NCBI GenBank assembly: GCA_026724425.1
Contig: JAIUCV010000276.1
Coordinates: 930,001-994,000, forward strand
Length of the DNA stretch: 64,000 nucleotides
Direction of reading: 5' to 3'
Origin: Erythrophleum ivorense
Lineage: Eukaryota > Streptophyta > Magnoliopsida > Fabales > Fabaceae
The notes beneath the pieces are model-generated. The model searched no databases and was not told the origin of the DNA. It worked only from the letters and a program-made list of their open reading frames with translations. Positions within the stretch are counted from its first letter, which is position 1, and every line of letters begins with the position of its first letter. Below, in pieces: positions 48,028-59,693 of the stretch. Both the position numbers and the translations under genes were made by a program.

Positions 48028-51000
48028 TATAACATCTAGTTTTTCATAAAACCACTAAAATGAGTTAGTTGAAAAGCAAATCTCCTGAAATGAGAGATTT
48101 GAGGCCAAATAAAAATTAGAATAGAATCCTAAATAATAGTAAGTGAGGATTCAAAGCTTAAGAATTGTTCAAGTCTCCTCATTATAGCAAGAATGCTAGT
48201 TTGTTATAGCGAGTTCATGACCCATACAATATCCAGGGAATTTCTCACAATGACGCCAGCTATGGCGAGAACAGCTGGGAAGCTCTCACAATAGCAAGAG
48301 GTGTCTCTCGCTATAGGGAAACTCATTTTGGACAACACCAAGGAGGGATTTTTATATGGAAAATTAAGAAAAATCAAGCTTCTACTTTCTTAAAAGTTGA
48401 TTTCCTCTTTCCTACCTCTCTTTCCATGATTTTAGTTACTTAAATAGGTTTGTTTTGGCCTTGATTTAGAGGGAGAAAGTTAGTCCTTGAAAGAAGAGGC
48501 TAAGGTAAAGAAATAAACTCTTGAGAAGCTAAGAAACCAAGGTAATTCTTCTTGCTTTGTTGTTTCTTCCTCTTTGCTTCTTTTAGTCTGTGGTTCAGCC
48601 AAGGAGAAAGCTTCTAAAAGGGAGGAATTTTTGACCTAGAACAAGTAAGAAACCTATGATTTAGAGTGTGGGAACCTAGGAAATACAAAGAAATTTAAAG
48701 AAAACCAAGTGAAATTTAAGATAGAAAAGTTAAGGATCCTTGAACATCTTGTGAAATATGTTTTGATTCAAGAATTCCTAAGCTTATTTGAGTGTTTGTT
48801 TGAGTTCGTAAGACCCATAGGGAGCCTCCCAAGTGCCTCTTCTATCAAGAAAAAATTGAAAACTCCATGGGCTCAAATTGCTTCATATGGTTCTGCCAAG
48901 ACAAGAGCAAAGGGCTAAAGAGTGTTTTAATTTTTTAAAAACTTAGTTTAGGACTACATGTGATAGAAGAAGATGAGAGAGAGCCATGGAAAAAAATTTA
49001 GAAGCCATAGATTGAGAGTTGAAGTTATAGGTTCCATAATGTGATATAATAAAGCAACATATAGCTAGACTCTTCAAAATGATTGTATGATGGCTCCAAG
49101 AAGTCTAAATAGAGTTAAGAGTCATAGATGAAGGAGAGAATGAAGCCAGGATTATGAATTCTTAAGGTTGCTTCATTATGTGCTTTATGGAACTATAATT
49201 GAACCAAATAAGAAACTAAGCTTTTCTAGAGTATGTGTGGTACTAGAGGTTATTTCAAGAGTATAATTGGGTCCTATTTGATGTGTCTAGGCCAAATGAA
49301 TCCTACTCCACCCACTTACAAGGGTGTAGCCAAATGAAGGGAGGAGAAATCAAGCAAAAGTGTATGGTATTTACATTTAAAGTAGCTCTCTAACTTTTCT
49401 CTCATGCATGCTTAGTTGTTTTCTTGTCTTTGGATGTGTGTATGTATGATTTTATCATGAGAAATATTTCTAGTGATTTTCTACATGCCATAGTACCATT
49501 ATGTGAATAATATATGCTTTATGGATGATGGTTGGCTTGAATGAATTTGGTGAGGCCAAAAGTCTCTTAGCAAAGATAAGGATGAGCCAAAAGTCTCTAG
49601 AATTGGGTGAGAGAAAACCAAAAGTCTCAAAAAGAGTGAGGCTTAATCAAAAGCCCCTTGAAAATGGGTGAGGCATATCTAAAAGTCATAAGGAATGGGG
49701 GTAAGGCTAAACCAATGTTCTTGAAGGCCAACATATGATGTGTACAAGTTTCTTGCATATGAAAATGCTTTTATGCGTGGTTATTAGTAGCAACATGTTC
49801 ATATATGCATCTTTTAGCTTGAAAGTATGGCTATTATGTATGTTTGAAAGGGTTAAGAACTATTAGAATTCCTAAAATCTCACTCTTCCCTCTCCATTGC
49901 CTAAACATGTCAAGGTGGACTAAGTGAGTAAAGAGATGAAAGCCATCACACTTGAAGAGAAGAGATTGACAAAAGAATTATGTATCTAACTATATCGTTG
50001 GCAAATGATGTAACCCTATATTGTAAATGATGTATAGCCACTTGAATATATGTATACACATGGAAATATGCTATATGTATGGGAATTGAAAGCATATAAA
50101 TGAGAATAGATGTTTTTGACATTGAGATGCAAGGATGTGTCTTTAACAACTTGTGGATGTGAATAAGTGGGGTAGTGATTTGGTGATATATGGATTTTTG
50201 GACCTCTTAGATAAGTTTAATGGACTGTTTTGAAGCTTTCTCATGTGCCCAAGTGGTATTGGTTCAAGGGGAAGACCATTTGGCACATAAATCAACCATT
50301 TTAGGATAAAAAATGACCTATTTTGTGAGTTGAATCCCAACCTAACCAAATGAGTGATTTTGAGGCTAAGATTTCGCAGATATATAGATCTCATATAGAG
50401 CTTTTTATTAGTTTAAAAACTGTAATATTTGGAGTCTATAAACTTTCTTATGATTTTTTAAAGTTCATATTAGAAGTTGGTTTTGGTCTGGGCACTGTTC
50501 ACTTGAGTAGATTCTATTTTCATGTCATCAAGGGTCAAACGAGGTCCAATGGTTTTGAAATTTTACATGGAGAAATTAGATATTCATAGTGACTTGTAGC
50601 AATTGGTAACACTTCATTTGGAGGTCTGTAGAGAAAAAAAATAAATTTTCAAAGTTTTAATTTAGAACCATTAATGCCAATCGACCTTGTGTATTGTTTC
50701 ATTACAATTCAATTCTTAATCGAGCTTAACATGGTCTAAACTTATTTTTACACAAAGTTAACATTCATAACTTTCTAGAATGGTATGGTTTGCTAGGTTT
50801 CAATTTTTTTAGAATTAATTATGATTTTTCAAAATTGGTGACAGAAACTTGAATTCTGGACCTGAGGCAAAAACTCTATTTTTTTTATGTGTGACTCCTA
50901 AATTAAAATGTATGGAATTTTTTGCAATGGTTATGACTTGTTTCGATGGAATATGAGTAGGAGATGATATTGGAGAGTCCATGGGGTCCACGGAGTGAAA

Positions 51001-51132
51001 TTTGAATTTTTAAAATACTGCGCAACACAAAAATATTACCTTAGTTTATTGCTTTTCCTATAAAACTCATGTATAAAGCATGTATGAAGTTTAATATAAG
51101 GGAAAATGAGGCTAAAATAACATGGTGTGACA
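48028..51132 (+). mobile_element. Solo LTR, copy C, target duplication CAAAT
   Basis: Begins TATAACATC (TG altered to TA) and ends GGTGTGACA, with CAAAT on both sides (48023-48027 and 51133-51137). 3105 bp. Same family as copies A and B. Near its start it carries CGCTATAG-type motifs (48170-48330) and further in the CCAAAAGTC minisatellite. Short frames inside (48709, 50143, 50350) are taken as chance. Confidence 0.8.
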
Positions 51133-51270
51133 CAAATAAAGTAAGTTTTCTGATGTCACCATGTTACATCTTCCTCTATACTTGTTGAGTAAGGAATGAG
51201 CACCACTGTCCATTACGCTTGCAATTGGCGCGATCTTAACTCCCCATTTTTCATGTGAGGTGTAATATCT

Positions 51271-51392
51271 TTCTTTAATTAATATATGTAAATAATATGT
51301 TAATTATAATTAAGTTATTTGATGTATCTATATGAATTTTGTATGTTTAGTAAAAATTTAAGGTGGTTCAATTAAAATTTAAGTGTATACAT
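51271..51392 (+). repeat. 122-bp direct repeat, left of the viral block
   Basis: Identical by eye over 122 bases to 61845-61966, from TTCTTTAATTAATATATG to AAGTGTATACAT. The last six bases (ATACAT) are also the first bases of the viral sequence here, as judged from 55792. Confidence 0.9.
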
Positions 51393-51917
51393 TCAATTCG
51401 TAAACTAAAATAAGGAATAGGGTTTGAACCGAAACTAAACCGGGTCACAGAGAAATTCAGAAGGGGGTCATCCTGTCCTCTTTCATACAGGACCCATTAC
51501 AAGGCTACAGGGCACACAGGGCCTCTCAAAGGCAGCCAAAACCTTCTCGCAAGTTCCTCCTCCTTCAGCTTAGTACAACACAACCTTCCATCGTTTTCTA
51601 CCGGAGGTGTAACTATTCCCAGTTTTAATTTACTATTCAATGAATATCTAATTCTCATTTCAGTATAATCACAGCGGAAATAGGATCAACTCAACATATT
51701 ATGAATGATAATGGGAAATACTACTACTTAGCTTCTGAGCAAGGGGTTTAGCCTGCCATTACCTTATTCTGCAAATACTCTTCTTTATTTGATAGAGGAT
51801 AAATATTTGTACAAAGGGAGGTGCTCGGAATTCAGAGAATTCAGAGTTTAGAGAGATGAGAGAGAGGTGTGTGCTTGCTTAAGTGTGTGTTACAAGTGAG
51901 GGATAAACTTCCTTATA
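51393..51917 (-). promoter_or_regulatory. Viral leader and promoter fragment, cut in the TATA box
   Basis: Same sequence and orientation as 55798-56321. Contains the minus-strand AATAAA (51784-51789). The match ends at CCTTATA (51911-51917), in the middle of the TATA box, where a plus-sense coding fragment is joined. Confidence 0.75.
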
Positions 51918-52188
51918 GTCCTCAAAGACCAATAACTTCAAGACCAATAAATACGGCCCAACAAATCCAAAATCAGTATGAGTATTTCCAGACCATTATC
52001 CAAAGATTAAACCAATGTAATATAGCCGCACCCACTGTTAAATATATCTCTCATTATTCCATCAACAAAGCTGTCATCAAACCAGGAACCAATCCACAAT
52101 TAGTTCTGACTTTATTTGCCTATGGATTAGTTCACTGTATTTATCCATCAAAAAAGCTCGAAGAATTATCTCTGTTACCCAAAGCCAA
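51918..52188 (+). pseudogene. Viral second-ORF fragment, plus strand
   Basis: Codes for a stretch matching the middle of the minus-strand ORF at 57133-57825 (shared YEYFQTII and LVLTLFAYGLVHCIYP). Nucleotide match ends at CCAAAGCCA (about 52188), after which the sequence becomes the capsid-like frame below. A frame change is needed at this border, which suggests a recombination join. The fragment has neither the N-terminal coiled part nor the C-terminal part of the other copy. Confidence 0.7.
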
Positions 52189-53900
52189 GATATCCTAGAA
52201 AGAGAACCAGAACAGAAACGAATCCATCGATTAACTGAGTTAGCAAAACCCTTAGAACAAAAAATATATGAAATAAAAGAACAAGTAACAGACATAAACA
52301 AAGAAGTCACAGAAAAATTAGAATTCTTAGATATACAAGACACATTATTAGAAATTCAAAAAGTCAACATAGAAGTTCAAGACATAAAAAGAGAAATTCA
52401 GGATGTAGGAAATGAAGTACATTTAATAAACCTAAAAATAGATAAAATTAGCCAAGTATTAGGAATTGTAAACACTGTACAACCAATCATAGAAAACCCA
52501 GAAATCAACATGATCAGAATTTATAATCAAGAAACCAACGAGGAAATAACTGAATCTCAACTAAGGAGTAAACCTATAAACGAACAAACACAAGAAACAA
52601 GAATTCGAGTTGAAGAATTAAAATATGGACAAAAAATAAAAATAGTAATCTATGGACTATATATGAAGAAATACAGAAAAGAACACATCTAGAAACCACT
52701 AAATCAGACTGCATAACACCCGAAGAAAGTCAAAGACTAAACAAAGAAAGACTAGAATTTATGAAAAGAATGGATCAAATAGAATATAAAGAAGAAATAA
52801 AATTCCTACCCTACATACCAAGAATAAAACAATCCCCCCAAGAAAACCAGATAAACATGTTAAAAATAGAAAGCGAGTATGATGAAATCGAACAAAAAAT
52901 GAGTCAAGAAGAAATAAGTTTAGAATCAATACAAAAAGAATTAGGATACTTAAATCTTCAAAACCCCTATGAAGTAAACATGCAAACAGTAAAAATCGAA
53001 GAACAACCTTTTAACCCACCTGATTTATCAGACCCCAGATATCAAGAAAAAAATGAAGGAACAAGTATCAACAGAGAAACCGAAATCGAACAACAAGAAT
53101 TAAGACATAAAGAACCTATGAAAAACTTAGATACTGAATTTATGTTCGAAACCATATATACTCCCACCAAAGACAACACATTTGTACCCCCTCCACTAGA
53201 ACAATATGAAACAAGACCAATCCCAAACTCAGGAATTTGGCTAGACTTGAACTGTAATATAGATCGAGAAAGGAGACTCGAAGAATGGACAAAATCACAA
53301 TTAATAACCCTAGTACATAGATCACCTAGCACCCAATCATCCATTTTAATAATCGAAGCCAGTTTTGTAGGAAATGTAATGGAATGGTGGAAAAGGTCAA
53401 ACCGAAGAATTTAGACAACAAGTAAGAACTGTATCAGAATATAGAACAACAAAGGAATTTTATCTCATAATATTAAGAAAATACGAACAAGTATTAAGAA
53501 ATGAATTTATAGGAAGAAGTGTAGGAGCCAATGAAAGAACAAAAATAAACCGAGCAATAGAAAAATTACATCAAATAGAAATATACACACTAGAACCAAG
53601 AATTCTAAATCAATATATTTGTGAATATCAGCAATATTATCATGAAGCCAGATTAAGTAACTACGAACAAAAAAGATTTTATCTAGATTTATTCTATTAT
53701 AAACTTCCAAAATTAGTATCAGAATCAATTATAACGGATTATAGAAAAGCTTTTAAAGACAATAAAAATTTAATGCCATATGTAGATACCATGGGAAGAA
53801 GAGAAGACTATTTAAGAGAATATTTCTCAAACAAATGTAAGGAAGCCTGGAGAATGATCAACTATTATCAAAATAATAAATTAACCCTCCAATGTGGACA
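52189..53900 (+). pseudogene. Probable pararetroviral capsid-region ORF, frameshifted
   Basis: About 570 codons in three open pieces: 52189-52692, 52761-53414 and about 53395-53997, all plus strand, separated by stops or frame changes near 52693-52760 and 53395-53414. The first piece is highly charged and probably coiled coil. The middle is acidic and ends with SFVGNVMEWW. The last has YFSNKCKEAW and a Cys/His-containing end near the junction. Size, the acidic N-terminal part and the position of the WW segment suggest the caulimovirid coat protein, but the standard CCHC zinc knuckle was not found, perhaps because the fragment ends at about 53900. An alternative is another structural protein. 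Confidence 0.5.
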
Positions 53901-54078
53901 TTATGAGACACCTCATAGATGGGGATGTCAACCTACCCCTCTGATGATCACCTCTGAAGAGGTGGGACGGAAGGGCCACGAATGGTATCAGAGCTGAGAC
54001 GGAAGTCATAATCCCAGTGCCTCTCACACATGAGAATATATAATGTGGCGAAGTGTGGCTCTCCGGCTGGGTAAAGAG
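53901..54078 (+). other. Viral leader fragment with second primer site
   Basis: GC-richer than its surroundings. Carries TGGTATCAGAGC at 53983-53994 and GAATATATAATGTGGCGAAG at 54034, the latter shared (reversed) with 61828-61847. Plus-sense, joined at about 54078 to a minus-sense fragment. Confidence 0.55.
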
Positions 54079-54548
54079 ATTCCTTGTGGATAGATGCCGT
54101 TTCCTTTTGTCACTTCGACTTTCGTCTTTTTTCCTCTTTGGTCATTCGATGTTTTCACCTTTTTGACTTTTGGGGAAGATGCTTTTCTTGTCAGTCTTTC
54201 GATGTCTGGTGCGCCACTTACTTTAGCGCTTCTTCACAATTCGAGGATGTTGATGTTAGTTGGTGGAGCAGCTGGTGCTTCTTCAGTTCTTTCTTGATTT
54301 TTACAAAATATACATTTTTGTGTGTTGGATATTCTGACAGATACTGGCATATTCTTTTTTTCGTTTCTTCAGAATTATCCATTCGATTTGATTTGATTTC
54401 TTCATAGAATTCAGTGAACAGTTGTGGCTTTCTTCTTGTTTTTCTGATTGAATAGAGGCATGAATATTGTCCTTTAAAGTATACCCATTGGGTTTCGTCG
54501 GATGATAAAGTTCTGTTCATCTCAGCAAATATAGTTTCATGTTCTTGT
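54079..54548 (-). pseudogene. Viral second-ORF 3' part, duplicated copy
   Basis: Direct-repeat copy of 56411-56880, nearly identical by eye. Shares MNRTLSSDE and KRICQYLSEYPTHK. One extra T after 54316 shifts the frame where the other copy reads CIFC, so the end differs. Joined at about 54549 to a plus-sense piece. Confidence 0.75.
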
Positions 54549-55566
54549 ATAACCATAGACAAACACTTTATGCCAGTCTTAGAAGAATTACCTCTAGACA
54601 GACGAAGAATCACTATACCTAGGCAACTAAAACTCGAACTAGATAATACCACAGAATTAGGAGAAGAAAATACTCAAAGAATTTCATTTAACAACAGACC
54701 AGGAAATCGAAGTATTAGAATTAATACACCTCAAGAAGTAATAACCATAAATCCCCGAAGAAGTATACAAGAATCAAGACCCCTAGAAAGAACCTTAATT
54801 AGATCTAGAAGCCATAGCTCTTACGAACCAAATTATCTCCCCGAAATACCTATAAGATCATAATTATTAGAAATACAACCCAATATCCCAGAAATAGATT
54901 TAACTAAAGATCTAGAAAATCTAATCCTCGTAGAAGTAACTCGAGACAACAATTGGATAGAAATAATAGCCCTAGTAAACCCAGAAATAGAAAAAAGTTC
55001 AATACACATAGAATATACAAATAACAACATTGAAATACAAGAAGAAGAAACTATTGCACAAACTATGTTAAGATTTAATAACAGAGATATAATTAAAGTA
55101 AAATTATATGTTGAATCAGAAATAAAAAACCAAACTCATAAAATTATCTTAGGAAAAGACTTCCTAGAACATGTAAAACCATATAGAATTCAGAAAGACA
55201 GAATTCTAATAAATATAGAAAGACAAGTAGTAATCCTCGAAAAAATAAAATTGATTTAAATGAAATTTTATTACGTTTTAGTAAAGTTTAACTACCAAAG
55301 ATATCAATCACGCAAATACCATGCTATGATTGATACAGGAGCAAATATTACAACCTCAAAATATAACATATTACCACCCGAACTATGGAAAAAAGACAAA
55401 CCAATAAGAATGAGTAGCGCTGGAAAAGAAGTACATATAATAGAATTATTTGCAAAAGAAATACCAATACAAATATGAAATTATGAATTAAAAATCCCTG
55501 TATTACACCAGTAAAATGAAACCACCCCTGATATCATATTAGGAATGGATTTCTTAGAACAATATA
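54549..55566 (+). pseudogene. Viral movement-protein C-terminus and protease, inverted copy
   Basis: Reverse-complement copy of about 59396-60400. Holds the C-terminal part of ORF 1 after the movement domain (from MPVLEELPLDRRR), the spacer domain (55065-55259) and the protease (MIDTGANITTS near 55325). It shares with the minus copy the in-frame stops at 54859, 55257 and 55475. It ends after ILGMDFLE at about 55563, where reverse transcriptase should begin. Confidence 0.8.
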
Positions 55567-55790
55567 ATACAAGTCCTACCATTCCGGTAATACTTATAAT
55601 TTTACTTCCTGGTGGCATTCTTATTCCTTGTAGTTTGTGGTATATTACTAAAGTTCGATTCATGTTTTTCTCGGCTGTAGAGATAGCAAAGTTTGTGTTA
55701 ACAGTTAATTTCAGTTTTTGGTATATTAAATTTCCATTTAAAGCTCCTAAAATACTATATGGGGATAAACTTGAAATGAGCGGAACCAGG
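55567..55790 (-). pseudogene. Viral movement-protein fragment, second copy
   Basis: Minus-sense copy of 60443-60632, part of the movement domain. At the position where the other copy has an in-frame TGA (60621) this one has a glycine codon. 55762-55790 is short filler of unknown source between this fragment and the leader. Confidence 0.7.
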
Positions 55791-56410
55791 CATACATTCA
55801 ATTCGTAAACTAAAATAAAGAATAGGGTTTGACCGAAACTAAACTGGGTCACAGAGAAACTCGGAAGGGGGTCATCCTGTCCTCTTTTATACAGGACCCA
55901 TTACAAGGCTACAGGGCACACAGGGCCTCTTAAAGGCAGCCAAAACCTTCTCGCAAGTTCCTCCTCCTTTAGCTTAGTACAGCACAGCCTTCCATCATTT
56001 TCTACCGGAGGCGTAACTATTCCCAGTTTTAATTTACTATTCAATGAATATCTAATTCTCATTTCAGTATAATCACAGCGGAAATAGGATCAACTCAACA
56101 TATTATGAATGATAATGGGAAATACTACTACTTAGCTTCTGAGCAAGGGGTTTAGCCTGCCATTACCTTATTCTGCAAATACTCTTCTTTATTTGATAGA
56201 GGATAAATATTTGTACAAAGGGAGGTGCTCGGAATTCAGAGAATTCAGAGTTTAGAGAGATGAGAGAGAGGTGTGTGCTTGCTTAAGTGTGTGTTACAAG
56301 TGAGGGATAAACTTCCTTATATAGAGGGAAAGGGAGGCAGGCGAGGCATTCCTCTGCGCTGCGCTTACAAGGTATAAAGTAACTTTAATAAAGTAAACTT
56401 TAATAAAGAG
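55791..56410 (-). promoter_or_regulatory. Viral intergenic region: promoter, poly(A) signal, leader start
   Basis: Follows the stop of the second ORF on the minus strand. CTATATAAGG (56315-56324) matches the caulimovirid pregenomic promoter TATA box, including its downstream AAGGAAG. AATAAA lies at 56188-56193, about 100 bp beyond the expected start (about 56290), the usual short distance in this family, where the signal is skipped on the first pass. The rest is leader with short ATG frames. Confidence 0.8.
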
Positions 56411-56565
56411 ATTCCTTGTGGATAGATGCCGTTTCCTTTTGTCACTTCGACTTTCGTCTTTTTTCCTCTTTGGTCATTCGATGTTTTCACCTTTTTGACG
56501 TTTGGGGAAGATGCTTTTCTTGTCAGTCTTTCGATGTCTGGTGCGCCACTTACTTTAGCGCTTCT

Positions 56566-57825
56566 TCACAATTCGAGGATGTTGATGTTAGTTGGTGGAG
56601 CAGCTGGTGCTTCTTCGGTTCTTTCTTGATTTTTACAAAATATACATTTGTGTGTTGGATATTCTGACAGATACTGGCATATTCTTTTTTTCGTTTCTTC
56701 AGAATTATCCATTCGATTTGATTTGATTTCTTCATAGAATTCAGTGAACAGTTGTGGCTTTCTTCTTGTTCTTCCGATTGAATAGAGGCATGAATATTGT
56801 CCTTTGAAGTATACCCATTGGGCTTCGTCGGATGATAAAGTTCTGTTCATCTCAGCAAATATAGTTTCATGTTCTTGAGCTCTGATTCGGGATATTAGAC
56901 TGGCAAATTCTTCTTGTGGTATTGAGGATTTCTCTGATTCCTCAAATTCGAAGGACTTCTTTGTTGTTCCAAATTTAATTAAATTAATTGGAGCATAAAA
57001 TTTCTTAGGTGTTATCTCGGCAACAGTCGAGTAACATCTCACATACATTTCATATTAGGTGATGATATTGGAATAGTTCCTTGTGGCTTCTTGGATGGCT
57101 TTGGGTAACAAAGATAATTCTTCAAGCTTTTTTTATGGATATATACAGTGAACTAGTCCATAGGCAAATAAAGTGAGAACTAACTGTGGATTGGTTCCTG
57201 GTTTGATGACAGCTTTATTGATAGAATAATGGGAGATATATTTGATAGTTGGTGTGGCTATGTTACACTGGTTTAATCTTCGGATTATGGTTTGGAAATA
57301 TTCATACTGGCTTCTAATTTGTTGGGCCGGATTTATTGGGCTTGAAGTTGTTGGTCTTTGAGGACTATTCTGGGCTCTTTCTTTTTGGGCTTGTTCTTGG
57401 GCTTGTTTGACTTCTTGTTCGAGGATAACTAAGAAGGATGGTGTTGATGGTATATGGGTTGAAGTAGTTGGGCTTGTTGGTGGTGTTTGACTTGGACTTT
57501 GGGTTGGACTGGGTGAATGACCCATTACTTGTTTTCCTTTTTCAAGGATAATTATTCGTGTTTGTAATTCATCAATATGGGAACTGAGGTTACCTATGGT
57601 TTGAGTGAGATAATTAATTGTATTACTCAGAGTATTTACTTGGCTTGTCATCTGTGATGACAGAATACTGATATTCAATTCGAGGGAATTTACTCGTACT
57701 TCGAGGGCTTTTACTCGTTCAATTAGTTCAATCATATGGGTTTGATCCTCATCTTCTTCGTGGTATTGATTAAATGTACTATTATTTGTCTGAGATTGCG
57801 CCATCTCTGGAAAGGAAATCAGCAA
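56566..57825 (-). pseudogene. Viral second ORF (transactivator/inclusion-body-like), stops
   Basis: About 420 codons in one frame from 57825 to 56566, broken by a stop at 57133 and one near 57053. The N-terminal third is coiled coil (LERVKALEVRVNSLELNIS-type heptads, here IELIERVKALEVRVNSLEL), followed by a Pro/Ser/Thr linker (PSPTQSPSQTPPTSP), a globular part (YEYFQTIIRRLNQ to LVHCIYP), then MYVRCYS and a final CIFCKNQ C-x2-C pair. Placement after RNase H and before the promoter is where the transactivator/viroplasmin gene sits in several genera; that role is inferred from position. The start at ATG 57825 follows RNase H closely. Confidence 0.65.
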
Positions 57826-58898
57826 TCAAGTTATTTGTACCTTTGATGTATTCAACAGTATAATCATAATATGACAAATCAGCTCGCCATTTATATAGCA
57901 TTTTATTCGATAATCTTTCGGTTCTTAATCCTTTGGTTAACCACATCTTTACTTGTGTTATCGGTTCTGATAATAAAGTTACTATTAACAATAAACAATT
58001 CGAATTTAATTACAGCTTTTACTATTGCTAAAAATTCTTTCCATGTAGAATGATATTTGGTTTGGCTATCATTAAATTTTCCACTAGCATATCTAGTGAT
58101 ATGTTCTTGTTGTTCTTGGTCAATTTTAGGATAAAGGGCAGCGCCCCAATAGCTTTCTGATGCGTCTGTATATATGATCCATTGAATGTTTTCTCGGGTT
58201 AGAATTACTAATTTTGGTAAATTATTACATAGACTTTTTATTTTCTTTATTAAGTCTTCAGTTTCTTCATTCCATTTCCAAAGAGTTTTTTCTCCTGCTA
58301 ATCTGGATAATTGAGCAGTATATTTTGATAAATGTGGAATAAAATTTCTAGCTTGATTTACTAGTCCTAAGAATGATTGGAGATCTTTTTTATTTGTAAT
58401 TTTTTTAAAGTCTTTGGCTTTTTCACCTATATGTTCTTGTAATTCAATTCCATTTGAACTAATATAGTGACCTAAAAAGGTGATTCTTTCTTTTCTTAAT
58501 TCTACTTTACTAGGGGAAATATTAATTCCTTTTTGTTCTACGATTTTCATAAATTCTTTTAGATGTTTTTCATATTGTTTTCTGTTTTCCGAAAATACTA
58601 AAATGTCATCGATGTATACTATGGCTAATTTTTTGATGGGTGTTAAAAGTTTTTGTATGTATTCTTGGAATATACTTGGACTATTATGATATCCCATTGG
58701 TAATACATTCCATTCATATAATCCTTCGGAGGTTAGAAAAGCAGTATATTTTTTACTTGGTTCTTCTAGTCTTATTTGGAAAAATCCTGATTTACAGTCA
58801 AATTTACTGAAGATTTGTTTTCCTTTAATTAGGTTAAATAATAATTCTATTTTGGGAATTGGGTATCGATTTCTAATTGCTAATTTTTTTAATTTTTT
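57826..58898 (-). pseudogene. Viral reverse transcriptase (C-terminal) and RNase H
   Basis: The frame open from 58898 carries FSKFDCKSGFFQI, MGYHNSPSIFQEY (58697) and VYIDDILVFSENR, the catalytic DD box. FLGHYISSNGI and FLGLVNQARNFIP follow, then the RNase H residues: IIYTDASES, SGKFNDSQTKY with a downstream KEFLA, and IIRTDNTS. A frame change near 57910-57990 moves the end (YTVEYIKGTNNLIADFLSRD) into another frame. This enzyme copies pregenomic RNA into DNA in active pararetroviruses. Broken copy. Confidence 0.9.
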
Positions 58899-59693
58899 TT
58901 AATTTATTACCATTCGAGATTTATTTCTTCTTTTTTCTGCATCGCTTACAACAATCATTGCTGGTGAGCAGTAGTTTGATCTACTTTCTCTTATTAATTC
59001 ATATTTTTTCATTTCTTCTATATGCATAATAAATTCTTTTTTATCTTTTGGTGTCCATGGATAAGGTTTACTACAAATTTCTTGGCTATAATCTAACAAT
59101 TCGATTTTAGCATATGGTTTTGATTTATTCCAGTGGATTAGAGGATTTTCACTATAGTTTTCAAGTATTCTTTCTTCAATAGTTTTTTGTCTTTCTATAT
59201 TTCTGAGTGCTTTTTTGACTTCAATAATTGGTTCTTTATTAGGAACAAATTGAATTTCATCTTTGGTTCGTTTTGGTTTAAAGTTTGTATCAGTTCGGTT
59301 ATATGGGTTTTGTATTCTTATTGCCCAAGCTTGATGTTTACAGGGTGTTGTTAGAATTAGAATTTTTTCGGTAAAGTATAGAGGCTTATATTTTTCTAAG
59401 AAATCCATTCCTAATATGATATCAGGGGTGGTTTCATTTTATTGGTGTAATACAGGGATTTTTAATTCATAATTTCATATTTGTATTGGTATTTCTTTTG
59501 CAAATAATTCTATTATATGTACTTCTTTTCCAACGCTACTCATTCTTATTGGTTTGTCTTTTTTTCATAGTTCGGGTGGTAATATGTTATATTTTGAGGT
59601 TGTAATATTTGCTCCTGTATCAATCATAGCATGGTATTTGCGTGATTGATATCTTTGGTAGTTAAACTTTACTAAAACGTAATAAAATTTCAT
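58899..59693 (-). pseudogene. Viral protease and start of reverse transcriptase
   Basis: ATG at 59693 immediately follows a TAA stop of the preceding frame. MIDTGANITTS is the aspartic protease active site and ILGMDFLEKYK closes the domain. In-frame stops near 59476 and 59440 interrupt it. From 59408 the frame goes on through HIEEMKKYELIRES and CSPAMIVVSDAEKRR, the start of reverse transcriptase, to a TAA at 58899 beside an A/T homopolymer run, which may be a slippage mutation. Same reading frame as the movement protein and polymerase. Confidence 0.85.

Noticed and set aside
53773..53997. Cys/His cluster (CGHYETPHRWGC) as the capsid CCHC zinc knuckle
   Set aside because: Spacing does not fit C-x2-C-x4-H-x4-C, and the segment overlaps the join to the leader fragment.
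54084..54407. Plus-strand frames with Phe/Ser/Trp-rich translation, repeated at 56416
   Set aside because: Antisense shadows of the viral second ORF in both duplicated copies.
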